64,000 nt of DNA from Hormiphora californensis (taxonomy: Eukaryota > Ctenophora > Tentaculata > Cydippida > Pleurobrachiidae). The notes beneath the pieces were generated by a model. It saw nothing but the letters and a program-made list of their open reading frames with translations, was not told the origin of the DNA and ran no database searches. Shown here piece after piece: positions 57,401-64,000 of this stretch (position 1 is the first letter of the stretch; each line of letters begins with the position of its first letter). Both the position numbers and the translations under genes were made by a program. The DNA is taken from assembly GCA_020137815.1 (NCBI GenBank), contig CM035359.1, positions 1,721,506 through 1,785,505 on the forward strand. The letters run 5' to 3'.

Positions 57401-58031
57401 ATCTCCCTCCTCAATTCCTTTATCAAATCCGATTTCTGACCACTCTCTCTCACGGTTTTGAGCCAAGCACGCGAGAAAGGGTCAGCGCGACGCCTCACAG
57501 ATATCTAACCTCGAATCATCCTCCTCTTCCTTCTCAGTTGCGAGTGTGGTTAGTTCAATACAGAAATCACAGCCATCCTACTCCGAGGGGTACTCAACCA
57601 ATATCCTTCTCTATGCCTACACAGCCATCTTCTACTGTACTCAGGTATGGGATAGGCGATACCTTGAGAAATACGGGCACTTCAGGCACCTCTGTGTGTA
57701 CAACAAACCATAGTTGGAGATGCAAATACATGAACAATATCTTTCTACACAGGTTCAGTTTGTATGTGTAACCTTCTACGAACACCTCAGCAACACCACC
57801 TCACCCCCCTCTGGTCGCAACAACAGTTACACCCCGGTACCCGGTCACAACACGAGCTACATTTTCTTTCTCCTCCATCATCTTCTATTTCCCGCTGTAA
57901 CTATTGCAGTGTGTACACCGTTAAGGATTGTATTAGCCAATAAGGGGGTTAGAATGGCAGTTAGGATGGGAGAGTGTTGGTCTGGTATTAGGACATTTGT
58001 CTTGTGGGTGTCACGCGGTATTGTTAGTTAA
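51474..58031 (+). CDS. class-A-like G protein-coupled receptor with very long third cytoplasmic loop, 11 exons
   Basis: Exons: 51474-51630, 51755-51953, 52187-52295, 52483-52590, 55224-55402, 55503-55854, 55989-56148, 56628-56852, 57040-57348, 57538-57644, 57753-58031; all phases agree, giving 727 codons. TM1 about 8-30 (TGTSNTILLGIL); TM3 ends GFYR|FLCAVRPLTT, a YRF version of the DRY motif; TM4 IICIPWGIGVFL with the conserved Trp; TM5 VILPTLCLPAFYIAII with Pro. About residues 192-612 form a Ser/Pro/acid-rich loop, then TM6 ILLYAYTAIFYC and TM7 FFLLHHLLFPAVTIAV with a degenerate NPxxY. Plasma membrane; ligand unknown. Exon 4's start (phase 0 at 52483) and the short loop before it are the least certain joins. 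Introns hold a MITE, two tRNA genes and a large hairpin. Confidence 0.8.
51966..52074. mobile_element. 109-bp MITE in GPCR intron 2
   Basis: CAGGAACCGACCGAA TIRs with a perfect 10-bp duplication ACATAAACAT (51956-51965, 52075-52084), just inside the GTACAT donor. The 9-11 bp duplication fits a Mutator-like MITE. Confidence 0.85.
52661..52732 (-). tRNA. tRNA-Val (anticodon AAC)
   Basis: 72-nt cloverleaf read on the minus strand: acceptor GGTTTGG/TCGAACC (with G-U pairs), A box TGGTGTAGTGG, anticodon stem CTGCTTAACACGCAG with AAC, variable AGGTC, T stem CCGGG/CCCGG with B box GGTTCAAAACC. T runs follow in the transcript. No intron, CCA not encoded. Lies in intron 4 of the GPCR gene, opposite strand. 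Confidence 0.95.
52733..52850. other. spacer between divergent tRNA genes
   Basis: 118 bp separating the two 5' ends; both genes are transcribed outward from it. No shared motif beyond the arms. Confidence 0.5.
52851..52922 (+). tRNA. tRNA-Val (anticodon AAC), inverted partner
   Basis: Identical 72-nt sequence to 52661-52732 on the other strand, 118 bp away, followed by CTCGACTCTTTTTT (Pol III terminator). The inverted identity runs a little past the genes on both sides (about 52631-52737 and 52845-52943), so the pair is a duplicated block facing outward. Confidence 0.95.
52940..53065. repeat. 49-bp tandem repeat, also at 55106-55186
   Basis: Units of 'ttcatcatagttttagtttt' plus 'atttcgttatatgtttaaga' flank a 2-kb stretch of intron 4 on both sides, as if something had inserted into a small tandem array. 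Confidence 0.6.
53066..55105. other. intron 4 filler: hairpin and CACT-type element relative
   Basis: 54184-54222 is a perfect hairpin (19-nt arms, 'agcaggagcagtgag'). About 54484-55078 is a diverged relative of the element at 26001 ('ttggtgacat' start, 'cgggtattttcc', 'gatgcaaatcggt', end 'atgtggccaac'). 53820-53910 repeats 'aaaatgaacatttttg'. No coding exon. Confidence 0.5.
56186..56524. mobile_element. G/C-capped hairpin element in GPCR intron 7
   Basis: A run of G's, GTGACACGTAACACTTTGTA and many 'cactttgtaa' 10-mers, then the mirror image closing in a run of C's. TGAGTAG is present on both sides (56179-56185, 56525-56531), a likely 7-bp duplication. Confidence 0.7.
56951..57082. repeat. 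66-bp tandem duplication across the exon-9 acceptor
   Basis: The block 'ctccttaattcag|tggctaaaaag...ccc' occurs twice, offset by exactly 66 bp (acceptors at 56973 and 57039). Both acceptors keep frame, so use of the first would add 22 residues (VAKKKAPSTAPHYIISDSLL...). Offers in-frame alternative splicing in the receptor loop. Confidence 0.8.
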
Positions 58032-58361
58032 TGTTTAGTTAATGTTTAGTTGATATTGAGTTATTGAGGAAGTTTTTAATGTGTGAATTATTTGATTTTA
58101 TTTGACTGTATATTTTGAAATTGTAGCTGGTATTTTTCAGTTAAACTAAACTATAATGAAATCTTCGTTAGAACTGTGCCCCATATAATGGTATATGTAT
58201 CACCCCCGAACACGTGATAACTTGATAAGGGATGAACACGTGATAACAGCGGATATTGCAACGGGAAATAAGTTAAAACACCATCAATCATCATCAAAAT
58301 AATTTCTCGCAATGAAACGCTTCCAATATCATACCACAACTCACGCATTTCCTATATATTT

Positions 58362-60806
<2,445 letters not shown>

Positions 60807-62221
60807 GGCTACAGTAACAATATAATAGGGGAGTTTAATGGGCCCCGGGCGCTTGCCAGCGCTATGATTAGTCACAGGTGACCCAATAGAAATACAGGTG
60901 GTACTACCACTGTGGTAGTCTTATTGTTCCATGTAATACCCAGCGGCTGGATCCCAGCCTATAGCTACATTGCTTCAGTTTATTTTCTTGATGATCTGAT
61001 CGCAAGACATCAAGTACATCCGTGTGTACAATTGTATTGCTGTTAGTAAAGCGACTGTCTATCTAGCGGAGTAACGTTTTAATGGTATTGATAACAACAG
61101 ACACTGCAGCCTCTATCAGCAAGCTAGAGACTTAATCTCTGTCTTTGTATTTCTCCGGTCTCCCTCTCTCTCTCTCTCTACTTCCCTCTCTGCCGCCGCC
61201 TCGCTTTCATTAACAATTCTTGACTGTCAGAGCATTGGCCTGACCCTATTCTCATTTCTCTAAAATAAGTTCTGCACACGGTATATGGTCAGAGCATTGG
61301 CCTGACAGATTCTTGACAGCACTGCAAAGATATGACTCCTAACCTCCAAGACACACCCCAAGTTACTTTAATTTTTAGTTGTCTCGGTTCCCAGTTCCCA
61401 GATGAATTTAATTAAATTTAGACCTAGCAAGGCGAGTATATTGTGCCATTTATTTTTTTATAGAATCTCTTCCCAACCTCTTTAAGTCGTTGGAATTGAT
61501 AGGTCATGTCAGAGTCCCGTACAGTTTCTTAAATGAATAGACATTAAGATGTTAAACTGAGATGCTAATGGAATACACGTGCTTATAAAAGAGCGAATTA
61601 ACTATAAAAGAGAGCCCGATAATTTTGCTACCTAAAGAAATAATTTTACTGCCTAAAGGTCATGATTGAAAAACTCCTTTCTACCGAATGCCCTCTAAAT
61701 GCCCTCTAAATTCTCAAAATATATCTTGAATACTCATACACCTGTTTTCTAGGCTAGGACTCTTAGCCTCATCAGGCAGCTGTGCCGCTTTGAATGCATT
61801 TGACATCTGCTATCTAGCTACCTACAATATCATGATGTTAAAGCGGTCTCTTTCTCTTTCTTTTCTCTCTCTGTCCCTCTTTCCCCCTCTCGGCTCTCTC
61901 CCTTACTCTCTCCCTTACTCTCTCTCTCTCTCTCTCTCCCTTTCTCTCTCTTCCTCCCCATTTCCTATTAACCTCATGAAATTCAGTGCCATTTTTGTCC
62001 TTTGCCTCCCTGCCTGTTTAGACAATTCAGTCTCTATGTGTTAGGGAGAGTATGAGTTGTTCAAATAATGGACAGAGTGACGCTCCCTCCTTTGTTTAAA
62101 ATTAAACTAAATAGATGGAGCTGCACACGTCCCTTTATCTTTGAACAGATACGTTTATTCGATGATTTTTATTGTGTAGTAATTATTGTCAGCTAACAAA
62201 ATACCACGCATAGTTTACAGT
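60807..62221. other. no gene; intergenic between divergent genes
   Basis: RWDD4 (minus) and the secreted gene (plus) both start here, so promoters for both should lie within. Contains GCGCTTGCCAGCGC (about 60850), a MITE copy 61225-61307, CT-rich tracts (61156-61195, 61850-61960). No exon recognised. Confidence 0.4.
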
Positions 62222-63373
<1,152 letters not shown>

Positions 63374-63884
63374 GCAACTAGACTTCTGTATGATCAATAA
63401 CAAGGAGGGAAACACAAAACAAGGGGGTGTGGGGAAGGGGGTGGTAACACTCATTACAGATATTATCCCGACCATGTATGAAACAACAAACCTGCTATAA
63501 CAACGTGGACCGATCAGCGTGGAACAACCGAAAAGGAAGAAACATCAGAAGATGAACTGACCCTGAGCGAGTATATCTCGACCTGTTTATGTCATACTAA
63601 AATGAAAGATTGTGTTAATGAAAGAGCTATAGAAAGAGAACTGTATTTTCTGAGCTGTGAAATAATTTAGTCTTGTTGTTTAAACTGTCAATGATATTAA
63701 ACACAAAACATTTCATCCAAAATCGCAATATTATAGTGCTTCAGTTGGGCGAGATAAAACGATAAGTTTTCATATCAGTGCTCTTGTCAACATGATTGTC
63801 TGTGCAGTCAATCTCTCTTCACGCTACAGCCAGCTGAGAATGATCGATATAATATTGTCCTGTTATTAATCTGTGTTAAACCCC
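63374..63884. other. 3' flanks of convergent genes
   Basis: No coding sequence recognised. The plus-strand gene and ZMAT2 on the minus strand converge here. Weak AT-rich polyadenylation-like sites (ATATTAAACA at about 63693). Confidence 0.35.
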
Positions 63885-64000
63885 CTACTTTCCTCCCCCA
63901 AATCCACCAAACCCCATAACAGCAGCCATCTCAGGATCAATATCAGCAGATGCTGCCTCTTCCTCCGCTTTCTTCCTCTCTTTTCGGCGCTGTTTCTTTG
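63885..64000 (-). CDS. ZMAT2: ZMAT2 (Snu23), last exon, cut by window edge
   Basis: Minus strand, 37 codons plus stop: a Lys/Arg/Glu-rich helix (KKQRRKERKKAEEEAA) then DIDPEMAAVMGFGGFGGGK. The MAAVMGFxGFG end is the C-terminal signature of ZMAT2, the U4/U6.U5 tri-snRNP splicing factor. The matrin-type zinc finger and earlier exons lie beyond position 64000. Call rests on a short but distinctive tail. Confidence 0.75.
   Translation of the reverse strand, partial: KKQRRKERKKAEEEAASADIDPEMAAVMGFGGFGGGK

Overview
The window is animal nuclear DNA. Coding sequence lies in short exons bounded by GT/AG introns with consistent phases, protein matches are metazoan (ATP-citrate lyase, arylsulfatase, RWDD4, ZMAT2, a class-A-like GPCR), two tRNA genes carry internal Pol III boxes, and most of the remaining sequence is transposon-derived. 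Compact introns, many palindromic MITEs and small secreted or CCP-type proteins suggest an early-branching animal. A sponge is my best guess, but this is inference and the window does not prove it.

Layout. 1-9 kb: repeats, then two consecutive exons from the C-terminal part of ATP-citrate lyase (3393-3504, 4092-4205), followed by a decayed Ty3/gypsy-like element (about 4.56-8.77 kb) that is itself hit by a palindromic MITE. 9.9-26 kb (copy A) and 29.0-38.8 kb (copy B) are two copies of one segment, same orientation, near-identical over long stretches and differing mainly by transposon insertions. Each carries a small secreted gene with a CCP/sushi exon on the minus strand and a LINE reverse-transcriptase remnant. 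Copy A also carries a fresh Copia retrotransposon (18239-23592) with apparently identical LTRs and a TATAA target duplication; copy B keeps the empty site. 39.9-41.7 kb: a small three-exon secreted Cys-rich gene. 45.2-48.5 kb: a single-exon arylsulfatase cut by a 1.75 kb TA-flanked element. 48.7-50.1 kb: a 33-bp minisatellite and a (CTGT)n array. 51.5-58.0 kb: an 11-exon GPCR (about 727 residues) with a very long third cytoplasmic loop and an inverted pair of tRNA-Val(AAC) genes in one intron. 58.4-60.8 kb: complete five-exon RWDD4 (minus). 62.2-63.4 kb: a four-exon secreted protein (plus). 63.9 kb to the end: last exon of ZMAT2 (minus).

The genes do not form a pathway or operon; this is a gene-sparse, transposon-rich stretch of chromosome. 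The best leads are: (1) an arylsulfatase frame that stays open on both sides of a transposon, with weak splice sites that could remove it in frame; (2) replacement-only divergence of the secreted gene's main exon between copies A and B; (3) repeated tandem duplication of exon-intron junctions in several unrelated genes; (4) presence/absence of at least six transposons between A and B, which gives clean target-site evidence and raises the question whether A and B are paralogues or two haplotypes placed in tandem by the assembler.
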